The position numbers and the translations under genes were made by a program. From positions 930,001 through 994,000 of the forward strand of contig NZ_JAMQON010000001.1 in the NCBI RefSeq assembly GCF_031624395.1: a DNA stretch of 64,000 bases, given 5' to 3'. A model generated the notes under the pieces. That model had not been told where the DNA came from, ran no database searches, and saw only the letters and a program-made list of their open reading frames with translations. Shown here piece after piece: positions 1 through 9,438 of the stretch (the stretch's first letter is position 1; each line of letters opens with the position of its first letter). Source of the stretch: Halomicroarcula saliterrae. Lineage in GTDB: Archaea; Halobacteriota; Halobacteria; Halobacteriales; Haloarculaceae.

Positions 1-82
1 CGAGGGCATCGAAGAGATAACTGTGTGGCGCCTCGCTCCCGACGAGGTCCGGGGGCTGGAAGTGCGGGAAGACGAGAACTGA
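1..82 (+). CDS. 3' end of an unidentified gene (partial)
   Basis: The window opens inside a reading frame whose codons begin at base 2 and which ends at a TGA at 80-82. The visible 26 residues end in LEVREDEN. They are acidic, and G/C-ending codons predominate as in the neighbouring genes, so this is probably a true C-terminus. Too little is present to name a family. Confidence 0.5.
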   Translation, partial: EGIEEITVWRLAPDEVRGLEVREDEN

Positions 83-91
83 AACGCGGTG

Positions 92-107
92 GTCGGTACC
101 CACCGAC
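92..107 (+). terminator. Small hairpin after the first gene
   Basis: GTCGGT and ACCGAC form a perfect 6-bp stem with a 4-base loop, ten bases after the stop of the partial first gene. No T-run follows, so a terminator role is only possible. Confidence 0.2.
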
Positions 108-127
108 AGCGTGGGGCCCCGATGTGA

Positions 128-520
<393 letters not shown>

Positions 521-574
521 TCGCTCGCTCTCTCCGCTCTCCTCGTCCGTTTCGGTACGTAACTCGCATGTAGA

Positions 575-582
575 TTTATTAA
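575..582 (+). promoter_or_regulatory. TATA-like box of the etf operon
   Basis: TTTATTAA stands in GC-rich DNA about 43 bp before the ATG at 622. A transcript starting some 27 bp downstream would carry a leader of roughly 15 bases. It would drive etfB, etfA, fixCX and the small gene at 4773. Confidence 0.5.
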
Positions 583-621
583 CATTACGGGGCGACGTAT
601 CTACCGAGAGGCGTGATATCT

Positions 622-1476
622 ATGCACACGGTAGTTCTGACCAAAGGGGTCCCCGACTTCCGCGAAGGGCAGGTCTCCTTCGACGAGGACGGGCACCTCG
701 AACGCGGCAAGACGCCCACGGTGATGAACCCGAACGACCGACACGCGCTGCGGGCGGCGCTCCAGACGACCGTCCGCAACGGCGGGACCGTCTCGCTGAT
801 GAGCATGGGTCCGCCGGGGTACGAGGACGTGTTGCGGGAGGGAATGCGCGACGTCTACGCCGACGACTGCTATCTCCTCTCCGACCGGGAGATGGGGGCG
901 GCGGACACCTGGGCGACGGCCATGACCGTCGCGACGGGCCTCCAGCATCTGGCGGAACCGCCGGACCTCGTCTTCGCGGGGTTCAAGACCGCCGACGGGG
1001 AGACCGGTCACACCGGGCCCCAGACCGCCTACTGTCTGGACTGGCCGATGGTGACCCACGTCGTCTCGCTGTCGGTGGACGAGGACGCGGGGCGGCTCAC
1101 CGCCGAACGGCTCGTCGACGGCGACGTGACCGAGATAGAGACCGTCGAGGCGCCGCTGCCCTGTTTCGTCATGGCCGACCCCGAGTTCGAGCCCACCTAT
1201 CGCACGGCGGGCCATCGGCTCGAACACAAGGACCGCCGGGCCGCGACACGGGCGCGGGCCGACGAGTTCGAGGACCACCTGACGGTGTGGGACCACGAGG
1301 AGCTGAATCTGGACCCCGACTACATCGGGCTGGACGGCTCCCCGACCATCGTCGCCGGCGTCGACCCAATCCCGAAGGCGCCCGCCGAGCGCGAGGCCAC
1401 GGTGGTCGACGGCGCGGACCCCGGCGCGCTCGAACCGGTCGTGGACGAGCTCCTCCCACACGCGGCGGGTGACTGA
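622..1476 (+). CDS. etfB: Electron transfer flavoprotein beta subunit
   Basis: This is the small subunit of the ETF heterodimer, which binds AMP and takes electrons from flavin dehydrogenases. The 284 residues have the usual family length. The N-terminus MHTVVLTKGVPD and the conserved segment DLVFAGFKTADGETGHTGPQ fit EtfB/FixA. The ATG at 622 is preferred over the GTG at 613 because the family begins directly with this strand. It is the first gene of a tight operon, with the etfA ATG two bases after its stop. Confidence 0.93.
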   Translation: MHTVVLTKGVPDFREGQVSFDEDGHLERGKTPTVMNPNDRHALRAALQTTVRNGGTVSLMSMGPPGYEDVLREGMRDVYADDCYLLSDREMGAADTWATAMTVATGLQHLAEPPDLVFAGFKTADGETGHTGPQTAYCLDWPMVTHVVSLSVDEDAGRLTAERLVDGDVTEIETVEAPLPCFVMADPEFEPTYRTAGHRLEHKDRRAATRARADEFEDHLTVWDHEELNLDPDYIGLDGSPTIVAGVDPIPKAPAEREATVVDGADPGALEPVVDELLPHAAGD

Positions 1477-1478
1477 CG

Positions 1479-3131
1479 ATGCCGGATATCGACCTCTCCG
1501 ACCACGAGATAGCCGAGCTGGGACCGATGCTGAAGGACATCGAAGACCCCGAGGTGCTGCGGGAGCTGCTGGCCGCCGAGGCCGGCGGGCTGGACCGGGC
1601 GCCGGTGATTCGCCTCATCGAGGACCGCATCGAGAAAGCCGAGACCGTCGAGGAGGGCGAGAGCCGCCCCGAAGCGGCCGACCTCACCGAGCTGTCCGTC
1701 GCGGACGTGGCCAACATGGTCCGGGACATCGACGACGCGGAGACGCTGCGGACCCTCCTCGAACGCGAGCGCGAGGGACGGGACCGCGACAGCGCCGTCA
1801 CGCAGATAGCGAACCGAATCGAGTCGGTCGAGGGCAGCGAAGAACGCGACGAACCCGTCGAGACCGTTCCGCCCGAGGAGAAACACCCCGAACTCGACCA
1901 TCCGACCAACGAGAAACAGTGGGTCGAGGGGACCGTCGACGGCGAGTACCGCGACATGTGGGTGTACTGCGAGACGCAGGCCGGCGAACTGGTCGACGTC
2001 TCCCGCGAGATGCTCGGGAAGGCACGCGAACTGATGGACGAGTACAATCGGCGCTACGAGAGCGACGAACGGGTCGTCGCCGTCCTCGTCGGCGCCGACG
2101 CCAGCGACCACGTCGAGGCGGTCGTCGCCCACGGCGCGGACCTCGTGGTCTACCACGAGGACGAGCGGCTGGAGCGGTTCCGCCACACACCGTACACCGA
2201 AATCGTCGTCGACATGATGCGAGCGGGCGGCGGACTCGCGAGCGAAGGCCACGCGTCCGTCGACTGGAAGGCGTACCACGAGCCCCGCTACACGCTGTTC
2301 CCGGCGACGAACAACGGTCGGGACCTCTCGGCGCTGGTCCAGGGCGCGCTCGACTCCGGACTGGCCTCCGACTGCTCGGGGCTGTACATCGAGAGCGAGA
2401 TGATATCGAACCCGGCGAAGGTCGGGACGGCGGGCGACAAGACGGAGTTCGAGCGCGTCATGCACATGAAGCGGCCGGACTTCTCGGGGTTCGAGTACTC
2501 GACTATCCTCTGTATCGACAAGCCCGACCGGGACTTCCACCCGCAGGGCGCGAGCGTCATTCCGGGCAGTTTCGACGTCCCCGAGCCGGAGCCCGGGCGC
2601 GAGGCGGCGGTCGTCGAGTACGAGATGTCGCTGGACGCGGACTGGTTCGAGGTCGAGGTGACGGACGCCGAACGGCTCGACGGCGGCGTCGACCTGTCGG
2701 GCCACGACGTGGTCGTCGCCGTCGGGCGGGGCATCGGTGACGACCCGACCCGTGGTATCGAGCTGGCGCTTGACCTCGTGGACGCCTTCGAGGACGCCGA
2801 CCTGGGCCTCTCGCGGGGCGTCATCACCTCCTCCTATGCCTTCGACAGCCACGTCGAGGACTACGTCGCCGAGGAGCGCCAGATCGGGGAGTCCGGGCAG
2901 GTCGTCGAACCGGAGATATACGTCGCGGCGGGCATCTCCGGAGCCATCCAGCACAAGGTCGGCTGCGACGAGTCGGACACGATAGTCGCGGTCAACACGG
3001 ACCCCGAGGCCGATATCAGGGAGTTCTCGGACTACTTCGTCGAGGGCGACCTCTTCGAGGTGTTGCCGCGGCTGACCGAGGCCGTCGAGGCCGGGCGACT
3101 GGCCCCGGTGGCGGAGGCCAGCGATGACTGA
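1479..3131 (+). CDS. etfA: Electron transfer flavoprotein alpha subunit with long N-terminal extension
   Basis: This is the FAD-binding subunit of ETF. The C-terminal FAD domain is clear, with GRGIGDDPTRGIELA, GESGQVVEPEIYVAAGISG and the following AIQHKVGCDESDTIVAVN. At 550 residues it is much longer than common EtfA (about 310-330). The first 125 or so residues are a charged helical extension made of two similar units (about 3-49 and 69-120), each with a [KR]DI[ED]D motif followed by a Leu-rich helix and an I.[ND]RIE end. The usual alpha-subunit core follows. The end overlaps the fixCX start by 8 bp, which suggests translational coupling. Confidence 0.93.
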   Translation: MPDIDLSDHEIAELGPMLKDIEDPEVLRELLAAEAGGLDRAPVIRLIEDRIEKAETVEEGESRPEAADLTELSVADVANMVRDIDDAETLRTLLEREREGRDRDSAVTQIANRIESVEGSEERDEPVETVPPEEKHPELDHPTNEKQWVEGTVDGEYRDMWVYCETQAGELVDVSREMLGKARELMDEYNRRYESDERVVAVLVGADASDHVEAVVAHGADLVVYHEDERLERFRHTPYTEIVVDMMRAGGGLASEGHASVDWKAYHEPRYTLFPATNNGRDLSALVQGALDSGLASDCSGLYIESEMISNPAKVGTAGDKTEFERVMHMKRPDFSGFEYSTILCIDKPDRDFHPQGASVIPGSFDVPEPEPGREAAVVEYEMSLDADWFEVEVTDAERLDGGVDLSGHDVVVAVGRGIGDDPTRGIELALDLVDAFEDADLGLSRGVITSSYAFDSHVEDYVAEERQIGESGQVVEPEIYVAAGISGAIQHKVGCDESDTIVAVNTDPEADIREFSDYFVEGDLFEVLPRLTEAVEAGRLAPVAEASDD

Positions 3132-4776
3132 GAAGTACGAGGCCGTCGTCGTCGGCTGTGGCCCGGGCGGCGCCGCGGCGGCTGCCGCCCTCGCCCGGAA
3201 CGGCGTCGAGACGCTCGTGCTGGAACGCGGTGTCGACGCCGGCTCGAAGAACGTCTCGGGGGGCGTGCTCTACGCCGAGGCGTCCGCCCCCTACACCATC
3301 GACGGCCTGTTCCCCGGCTTCCGCGAGGCGGCCACCGAGCGGCCCGTCACCGAGAACTACATCCACAACGTCGCCGGCAACCGGGTGAAGACGTTCGACA
3401 TCGGCGACCTCCACCACCACGACACGGCGTGGGCGGATTCGGTGCTCCGCCGGCCGATGGACTCGTGGCTCGCCGACCGGGTCCACGAACTGACCCGCGA
3501 GACCGGCGGCGGACTGCTGACGGAGATACACGTGACGGGGCTGCTCCGCGAGAACGGCGAAATCGTCGGTGTCACCACGGAAGAGCTCGAACCGATAGCG
3601 GCCGACGTCGTCGTCGCGGCCGACGGCGTCAACTCCGAACTCGCCCGCGACGCCGGGCTGATGGACTGGGACGACGCCGAGGAGTGGTTCCAGGGCGTCA
3701 AAGCCGTCGTGGAGATGGAGCCTGACGTCGTCGACGAGCGGTTCGGTATCGACGACGACGAGGGACAGGCCCACCTGTTCTCGGGCGACCTCTTCGACGG
3801 CGTCAGGGGCGGCGGGTTCCTCTACACCAACGAGGCGTCGCTCTCTGTCGGGACGGTGTTCCACCTGGACTCCATCGCCGACGAGCGGGCCGAACCACAG
3901 GAGCTGCTGGACAACCTGTTGACCCACCCGCTGCTCGCCCAGTGGCTCGGCGACGAGTATCACGAGCGCGAGTACAGCGCCAAGCTCGTCCCCGACTCGA
4001 AGAAGGTCGCTCACGAGTCGCCCCACGAAGACCGCCTCGTCCTCGTCGGCGACGCCGCCGGCCAGATGCAGGCCCAGGGCCCCATCATCAAGGGGATGAA
4101 CCACGCCGTCACGGCGGGCGCGCTGGCCGCCGAAGCGTTCGCCGACGCCCGCTCCCGGGGAGACCCCCACCGGGCGGGCGAGCTCTACGAGCGGAAACTC
4201 CGCGAAGAGGGCGTCATGGCGAAGCTGCGGCCGCGCAGCTACGGCGTGGTCGGTCGGCTCGGCGAACTCGACGTGGTAGACGAGGTGGCGACCGCGCTCG
4301 CCGACTCGCCCGTGGGTCGCCTCGGCGTCCGCGCGGCCGGCGGGCTCCTCGAACGGGCCTACAACTCCCCCCGGCTCGTCGCGATGATACCCGACACCGC
4401 ACTGCCCTACGTCACCCTGCCGACGGTCATCGCGGCGGAGCTGGGGGAGGAAATCGACGCCGAGAACCGCGTCGACCCGCCCGGCCTCGACGAGCGCATC
4501 GGTGACCTCACTTACGACGTGGGCGAGCCACACATCCGGCTGGTCGACAACACCTACGCCGCCTCGGGGACGGCGGTCACCGCCTGTCCGGTCAGCGCCG
4601 AGGCCTTCGGCGGCGGCTGCTACCGCGACGAACTGGTCCGGACGAACGGTGAGCAGGAGCGCCTCGTCAGCCTCGACACCCAGCCCTGCGTCGAGTGCGG
4701 GACCTGCGCTATCGTCGCCGACACCGAGTGGGAACACCCCGCCGGCGGGAAGGGCGTCGACTTCGAGCAGGGGTGA
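3124..4776 (+). CDS. fixC: FixC-FixX fusion: flavoprotein dehydrogenase with ferredoxin-like tail
   Basis: An ETF-quinone oxidoreductase-like enzyme that would pass electrons between ETF and quinone or ferredoxin. The N-terminus has the FAD motif GCGPGGAAAAAALARNG. The middle has GDAAGQMQAQGP, another FAD/substrate segment typical of FixC and geranylgeranyl-reductase relatives. The last 90 or so residues match FixX: cysteines at CPVSAEAF and CVECGTC would bind an iron-sulfur cluster. In many bacteria FixC (about 430 aa) and FixX (about 95 aa) are separate, but here they form one 550-residue chain. There is no transmembrane segment, so membrane contact would be peripheral. Confidence 0.9.
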   Translation: MTEKYEAVVVGCGPGGAAAAAALARNGVETLVLERGVDAGSKNVSGGVLYAEASAPYTIDGLFPGFREAATERPVTENYIHNVAGNRVKTFDIGDLHHHDTAWADSVLRRPMDSWLADRVHELTRETGGGLLTEIHVTGLLRENGEIVGVTTEELEPIAADVVVAADGVNSELARDAGLMDWDDAEEWFQGVKAVVEMEPDVVDERFGIDDDEGQAHLFSGDLFDGVRGGGFLYTNEASLSVGTVFHLDSIADERAEPQELLDNLLTHPLLAQWLGDEYHEREYSAKLVPDSKKVAHESPHEDRLVLVGDAAGQMQAQGPIIKGMNHAVTAGALAAEAFADARSRGDPHRAGELYERKLREEGVMAKLRPRSYGVVGRLGELDVVDEVATALADSPVGRLGVRAAGGLLERAYNSPRLVAMIPDTALPYVTLPTVIAAELGEEIDAENRVDPPGLDERIGDLTYDVGEPHIRLVDNTYAASGTAVTACPVSAEAFGGGCYRDELVRTNGEQERLVSLDTQPCVECGTCAIVADTEWEHPAGGKGVDFEQG

Positions 4777-5141
4777 GGCGGGTGGCGAAGAGCTACCCCG
4801 AGCGCATCCGGCGCCTGGAGCGCCGGGCCGAGGCGGTCGCCGACGGCTTCGAACCGGAACCGCCCGACGACTCCCGCGCGCTCGAACTGCTCCGGACCGG
4901 TGTCGGCCCGACGGTGTCGGTCTACTGCGAGGCCCGGACCGGCGGGTCGTGGCACCGGTTCGACGACGCCGAGTTCGAGCGCCTCGAAGCGACGCTGGAC
5001 CGGTGGCTCCGCCTCTACGGGGCCTGCTACGGCGTCGACCTGGAGGGGAGCTACCCGGTGCGCACGGCCGCGGAACTGCTCGTGGACACGCGCGACATCC
5101 GGGACGTGGCGGCGGTGCTTACGGGCGTCCCCGAGCGGTAG
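4773..5141 (+). CDS. Conserved-looking hypothetical protein coupled to fixCX
   Basis: A 122-residue soluble protein of no family I recognise. The GTG start overlaps the fixCX stop in a GTGA arrangement, which argues for a true gene and for translational coupling. The N-terminal third is basic and helical (RRVAKSYPERIRRLERRAEA). The rest holds two cysteines (VSVYCEAR, YGACYGVDL) and an acidic C-terminal part. Its position at the end of the etf operon suggests a role linked to ETF or FixCX, but the sequence shows no catalytic motif. Confidence 0.65.
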   Translation: MRRVAKSYPERIRRLERRAEAVADGFEPEPPDDSRALELLRTGVGPTVSVYCEARTGGSWHRFDDAEFERLEATLDRWLRLYGACYGVDLEGSYPVRTAAELLVDTRDIRDVAAVLTGVPER

Positions 5142-5214
5142 GTCCCCATCTGGAAACCACCTCGAACGCTGTCCGCGACAACCATTGACGTAGTGGGGCG
5201 TGGTACCGAGGGAC

Positions 5215-5946
5215 ATGGAACTCACGGAGCCACTGCAGTTCGACCACGCCGACCGGCGGGACATCTACGAGTACGTCGAGTCGCGCGGGACCGTCTCGGC
5301 CGAGAAGGCCCGCCGGGCCCTCGGCATGGAACCCCGGCCCTTCGGCCACCACCTCGTCATCCTGCAACGCGGCGGGATGATAACTCGGGTCGACGACGAG
5401 CTTCGCATCGCCTACGAGGACACCGAGACGCAGTCCTACGAGGCCGAGGAGGTCGCGGTCATCATCCGACAGGCGCGCCAGGAGGACCTGAAGGGGCTGG
5501 TGGGCGCGATTCGCGCGGCCATCGGCAGCGGGGAGTACGTCGACGCCGAAACGGTCGCGGACGTCATCGACAGCGAGGGGGTCATCCTGCGGCACAACGA
5601 CGTGGAGTCGCGCATCTTCTTCGTCGCCTGCGTGGACGACGACGTGGTCGGCTGGGTCCACCTCAAACACCCCGAGACGGCGAAGCTCAGCCACACCGCC
5701 GAGCTCACCGTCGGCGTCCTCGCGCAGTACCGCGGGCAGGGCATCGGCGGCCGCCTGCTCGAACGGGGGACCGAGTGGGCCGCCGAGAAGGGGTACGAGA
5801 AGCTGTACAACTCCGTTCCCTCGACGAACGAGTCGGCTATCGACTTCCTCGAGGCCCACGGCTGGGAGACCGAGGCCGTCAGGGAGGACCACTACAGGCT
5901 CGGGGACGACTACGCCGACGAGGTGATGCTGGCCCGGGAGCTCTAG
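5215..5946 (+). CDS. HTH domain fused to GNAT acetyltransferase
   Basis: The 243 residues have a winged-helix-like N-terminus (about 1-70, RDIYEYVESRGTVSAEKARRALG) and a C-terminal GNAT domain. The acetyl-CoA loop is seen as QYRGQGIGGRLLERG, followed by the typical NSVPSTNESAIDFLEAHGW segment. It may acetylate a protein or small molecule and respond to or bind DNA; the substrate is unknown. The ATG at 5215 is preferred over an upstream GTG at 5200. Its stop overlaps the stop of the small convergent gene at 5943. Confidence 0.8.
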   Translation: MELTEPLQFDHADRRDIYEYVESRGTVSAEKARRALGMEPRPFGHHLVILQRGGMITRVDDELRIAYEDTETQSYEAEEVAVIIRQARQEDLKGLVGAIRAAIGSGEYVDAETVADVIDSEGVILRHNDVESRIFFVACVDDDVVGWVHLKHPETAKLSHTAELTVGVLAQYRGQGIGGRLLERGTEWAAEKGYEKLYNSVPSTNESAIDFLEAHGWETEAVREDHYRLGDDYADEVMLAREL

Positions 5947-6104
5947 CGCTCCCCGTCGGCGCCGTCGAGCGGCTCCGGAACGACGCCGTCTCTGGCGGCC
6001 CAACCGCGGGCGTGGGCCGGACAGGCGAGCATGTTCTCCCGCCAGGGGATGTGTAGTTCGACCGCCGCGGTCCGCTCGCAGTCGGGCGCCTCACAGGCGG
6101 TCAC
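5943..6104 (-). CDS. Small cysteine-rich protein, putative zinc finger
   Basis: A 53-residue frame that begins with a GTG overlapping the stop of the DUF456 gene (GTGA on the minus strand), a common sign of translational coupling. It carries CEAPDCER near the start and CPAHARGW further on, so four possible zinc ligands (C, C, C, H). The spacing resembles small haloarchaeal zinc-finger proteins. Its function is not known. The frame has the same G/C third-position bias as its neighbours. Confidence 0.6.
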   Translation of the reverse strand: MTACEAPDCERTAAVELHIPWRENMLACPAHARGWAARDGVVPEPLDGADGER

Positions 6105-6589
6105 AACAGTGCGACGCCGAGCATCGCCAGCAGCATCGACCCGGTCAGGACGGCCTGCGCGACGCTGGAGGCCAGCATCCCGGCGGTCGTGACCAGCGCG
6201 GCTTTCAGCCCTTTCCGGGCGTCCTGCTGGCGGTAGAACTCGACTGCGAAGACGGTGCCGGCGACGCCGAGGATGATGCCCAGCGGGCCGGTGAAGAAGA
6301 AAAGCACCAGCCCGACCACGCCCGCGAGGACGGCCGTCGTGGTCGAGGCCCCGCCGGCGCGGGCGGCGATGGCGCCGCCGAAGAAGTCGACGACCCACGT
6401 CAGGACGCCGACGAGCGTGAGTCCGACGAGGAGCCAGATGCCGGGCTCGCCGGTCGCGTACCAGTAGCTGTACACACCGGCGAGCGAGAGGAGCGCGCCG
6501 GGGACCTGCGGGACCAGACTGCCGACGACGCCGCCGACGAGCAGGAGGAAGGCGACGACGACCAGCGCCGAATCGAGCGTGACCAACAT
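6101..6589 (-). CDS. DUF456 family membrane protein
   Basis: The 162 residues contain about four to five hydrophobic segments, with the Gly-rich turns typical of DUF456 (VGSLVPQVPGALLSLAGV, FFTGPLGIILGVAGTVFAVE). It is an integral membrane protein of unknown role. It lies 7 bp behind the stop of tmcA on the same strand and is coupled to the small zinc-finger gene. Confidence 0.8.
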   Translation of the reverse strand: MLVTLDSALVVVAFLLLVGGVVGSLVPQVPGALLSLAGVYSYWYATGEPGIWLLVGLTLVGVLTWVVDFFGGAIAARAGGASTTTAVLAGVVGLVLFFFTGPLGIILGVAGTVFAVEFYRQQDARKGLKAALVTTAGMLASSVAQAVLTGSMLLAMLGVALL

Positions 6590-6596
6590 ACTGAGA

Positions 6597-8873
6597 CTAT
6601 GTCCCCCGTTCGCAGTAGAGCCGTGTCAACGTTTCGACAGCCGAAGCGAACGCCCGTTTGCACTCGCGCTGTGAGACGAACGCCAGCTCGTCGGCCACCT
6701 CGCCCCAGGGGCGGGCCTGCAGCACCTTCCGGACCAGCAGGCGCTCCTCGCGGTCAGACAGGGCGGCCGGGTCCGCGGGCGCGACCAGATGCGCCAGCGT
6801 CAGCCGCCGGAACGGGTCCGGGTCGGTGTCGAGGATGGCCGCGCCGGTGGGGACGCCCGCGACGAGGCGCCGCTCCCACGGCGACAGGTCGGGGTCGGGC
6901 GCGGCGTCGACGGCCCGCAGGACCGCCCGAACGACGTCAGGGTCCGCGTCGGAGAGCGCGTCGGTGAGGGTGGCGACGATACGGTCACAGAACCAGCCGG
7001 TGTGTCGGGTCGCGAGCTCCCGGCCCGCCGCCGAGCAGGGGTCGAGCATGACGGCGGAGTACTCCCCGCTCCGGTCGTTCCGGGAGGTCGAGAGGTGGAG
7101 CGTCCGGTAGCCGTTCCGGCGCCAGAACCGCGCGAGCCGGGGCGTCGCCCCGAACCCGACGCCCAGCCAGTCGACGGCGTCGGCGAACTCCGCGCGGACC
7201 TCGCTCAACAGGTGCGAGCCCAGCCCCCGCGAGCGGACGGCGTCGTGGGTCGCGATACGGAGGACGCGCCGGCCGACCGGCACGCCCGCGGCCTCGTCGC
7301 GCAACTGCGTCGAGAGCACGTCCGGGAGCATGTTCCCGCGGACCCGCTCGCCGTCGTACATCCGGCGGCGCGTCTCGGCGTCGAGAGCGCCCTCGCGGGC
7401 GAGGAGCGCCACCGCGACGACGTGGCCGCCGTCAGAACGAGATTCTGGCGACCATCGCCTCGCGGTGCTCGGCTCGACGTCGTGGGTCAGCGCTCGAACT
7501 TCGAGGTTCGGGGCGTCGAGCAGCCGCGCGAGGTCCGTGGGTTCGGTCCGGTAGTGGGCCAGGACGAGCAGGCCGAAGACCTCCCGTAGCAGGTGCTCGT
7601 CGGCGAGCAGGTCCGTCGCCGAGAGGCGCCGATACGTGACCGACTCGGGCGTCGTGTCGGCGACGAGCGGCTCGACGGGCGGGCGGGCGTCGAGCAGCAG
7701 CGCCCGGAACGCCCACACCTCCACCGGGTCGGCGTCGGCGTACCGTATCGGCGTCGTCATCGTCAGTTCGGTTACGGCGTGGTCGCTCTCGGCGAGGCGG
7801 TCCCGGAAGCGCACCGAGAACCCCCGTCCCGCGCCCTCGTACCCGTGTACGGTGGTGGTAAAGGCCACCGAGGGCGCGTCGAGCATCGCTTCGAGCCGCC
7901 GGACCGGCAGCGCAGCGGCCTCGTCGACCACGACGACGTCGGGCTCGTCCGGGAGGTCCACCGCCCGTCCGGGCGGCAGATACCGGAGCCGCCCACCGCC
8001 CTCGGCCGCGACCGTCAGGCGTTGTGGCTCGGCCGCCGGCTCCGCGTCGACGGCGACACCCCGCGTCTCGAACAGCTCGCTCGCGCGGGCGAACAGCTCG
8101 GCCGCGCTCCGGTACTGGGGCGCGGTCACGAGCACGTCGCGGCCCCGGAGCGCGAGGTTCGCGGCGGCCAGCCCCGCGGCGCTCGACTTCCCGCGGCCGC
8201 GGTCCGCCTCGACGACGACCGCCCGGCCGGGCTCGGTGAGCGCCTCGAAGGCACGGACCGCGTCCCGCTGGTCGTCGGTCCGGCAGGCCTCGTACGTCGC
8301 GGCGTCGAAGGCGTGGTCGGCCGGCGGCCGGGGCGGTGGCCGGGGCAGTCGCGGCGCCGGGTCGGTGAGGCCGCGCTGCTCGACGGTGTCGCCACGGGCG
8401 TCCACGGCGACGATAGCGACGCCGCGATGGGCCCGCAGCGTCTCGACCAGCCGACGGCGGAAGTGTCCGGTCACGTCGTCCCGGTCGAAGGGCGGTACCG
8501 CGAGCGCGCCGTCGAAGGCGTCGCGGCGGTCGGGCCACGCCGACAGCGGCGGCGTCAACAGGACGACCAGCCCGCCGCCGTCGACGGCGCCGACCGCCGT
8601 CCCCAGCGCGTTCGGTCTGAGTTCGGCGTGGGCGTCGAGGACGACGGCGCTCAGGGTCCGGCCCAGCAGCTCGGACGCGCGGGACTGCTCGTGGCGTTCG
8701 CAGTCGAGAAACGACGCCGGGCCGAGCAGTCTCGTCTCGGTCAGCGGGATATCCGTTTCGGCGAGCGCGTCGACGGCCCGGTCGCGCGTCCGCTCTGGCT
8801 CGCCGGCCAGTACGAGCACCCGGCGTTCGCCGGTCCGGCGGGCCTCGGCGCGGAGCTCCCCGGCCAGTTCCAT
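6597..8873 (-). CDS. tmcA: tRNA(Met) cytidine acetyltransferase TmcA
   Basis: Makes N4-acetylcytidine in RNA using acetyl-CoA and ATP. The 758 residues hold the usual order: N-terminal domain, a RecD-like ATPase with Walker A (EADRGRGKSSAAGLAAA) and Walker B (VVVDEAAALPVRRL), a GNAT domain (RSRGLGSHLLSEVRAEF, ARFWRRNGYRTLHL) and a C-terminal tRNA-binding tail. In archaea several related paralogues acetylate rRNA and tRNA, so the exact target is not certain. The start at 8873 (MELAGELRAEARR) is preferred over one 15 codons upstream. Confidence 0.9.
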   Translation of the reverse strand: MELAGELRAEARRTGERRVLVLAGEPERTRDRAVDALAETDIPLTETRLLGPASFLDCERHEQSRASELLGRTLSAVVLDAHAELRPNALGTAVGAVDGGGLVVLLTPPLSAWPDRRDAFDGALAVPPFDRDDVTGHFRRRLVETLRAHRGVAIVAVDARGDTVEQRGLTDPAPRLPRPPPRPPADHAFDAATYEACRTDDQRDAVRAFEALTEPGRAVVVEADRGRGKSSAAGLAAANLALRGRDVLVTAPQYRSAAELFARASELFETRGVAVDAEPAAEPQRLTVAAEGGGRLRYLPPGRAVDLPDEPDVVVVDEAAALPVRRLEAMLDAPSVAFTTTVHGYEGAGRGFSVRFRDRLAESDHAVTELTMTTPIRYADADPVEVWAFRALLLDARPPVEPLVADTTPESVTYRRLSATDLLADEHLLREVFGLLVLAHYRTEPTDLARLLDAPNLEVRALTHDVEPSTARRWSPESRSDGGHVVAVALLAREGALDAETRRRMYDGERVRGNMLPDVLSTQLRDEAAGVPVGRRVLRIATHDAVRSRGLGSHLLSEVRAEFADAVDWLGVGFGATPRLARFWRRNGYRTLHLSTSRNDRSGEYSAVMLDPCSAAGRELATRHTGWFCDRIVATLTDALSDADPDVVRAVLRAVDAAPDPDLSPWERRLVAGVPTGAAILDTDPDPFRRLTLAHLVAPADPAALSDREERLLVRKVLQARPWGEVADELAFVSQRECKRAFASAVETLTRLYCERGT

Positions 8874-8964
8874 ACCGGCTCTCCGCGACGAGTCCGTATG
8901 GAACTGACGGAACCCCACGCCGGGCTCGCGAGCCCGGCGGACCGAGGTTCCTCCTGCCGCTAGG

Positions 8965-8972
8965 GTTTTACC
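8965..8972 (+). promoter_or_regulatory. TATA-like box of the uspA-like gene
   Basis: GTTTTACC is centred about 27 bp before the ATG at 8995, consistent with a leaderless start. Confidence 0.4.
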
Positions 8973-8994
8973 CCCCGATATCGAAGCAAAAGTA

Positions 8995-9438
8995 ATGCCA
9001 CAGGTCGTGGTCCCGGTCCGCTACCCACTGACGAAAGACTCCAGTCGGACGCTGGCCGAGGCAATCAAGCTCGCAGACGAGGAGGACGCCGACCTCACCG
9101 TCCTCCACGTCAATCTCTATCAGAACAGCTCTCGCGTGTCGCGGGCGGCCCTCAAACGGGCCGTCGAGGAGAAGTTCGGTCACGTCCCGCGGAGCCGCTA
9201 CATCGTCCGTTCGGGGATGCTCGTCGAGGAGACTATCCTCGACGAGGTCGCCGCGAGCGGTGCCGACGTGGTCGTCATCGGGACGAAACAGGCCAGCCGC
9301 TGGCGGGAGATGGTCCGCAGACTCGTCGACGACCCAGACATCGAGCACTTCCTGCGGGAGGAACTCGACTGCGACATCGTCACCGTGAGCCCGTCGGGTC
9401 AGCCGGCGCGTCACTCCCCGTCGGCGTCCGAGGACTGA
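8995..9438 (+). CDS. Universal stress protein (UspA family)
   Basis: A single-domain USP of 147 residues, the normal length. It begins with the beta strand PQVVVPVRYP and ends the domain with ADVVVIGTKQASRWREMVRR and LDCDIVTVSP. The usual G-x2-G-x9-G-S/T nucleotide motif is degenerate (GTKQASRWREMVRR), so it may not bind ATP. Its 3' end overlaps the convergent MscS gene by 28 bp. Confidence 0.85.
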   Translation: MPQVVVPVRYPLTKDSSRTLAEAIKLADEEDADLTVLHVNLYQNSSRVSRAALKRAVEEKFGHVPRSRYIVRSGMLVEETILDEVAASGADVVVIGTKQASRWREMVRRLVDDPDIEHFLREELDCDIVTVSPSGQPARHSPSASED

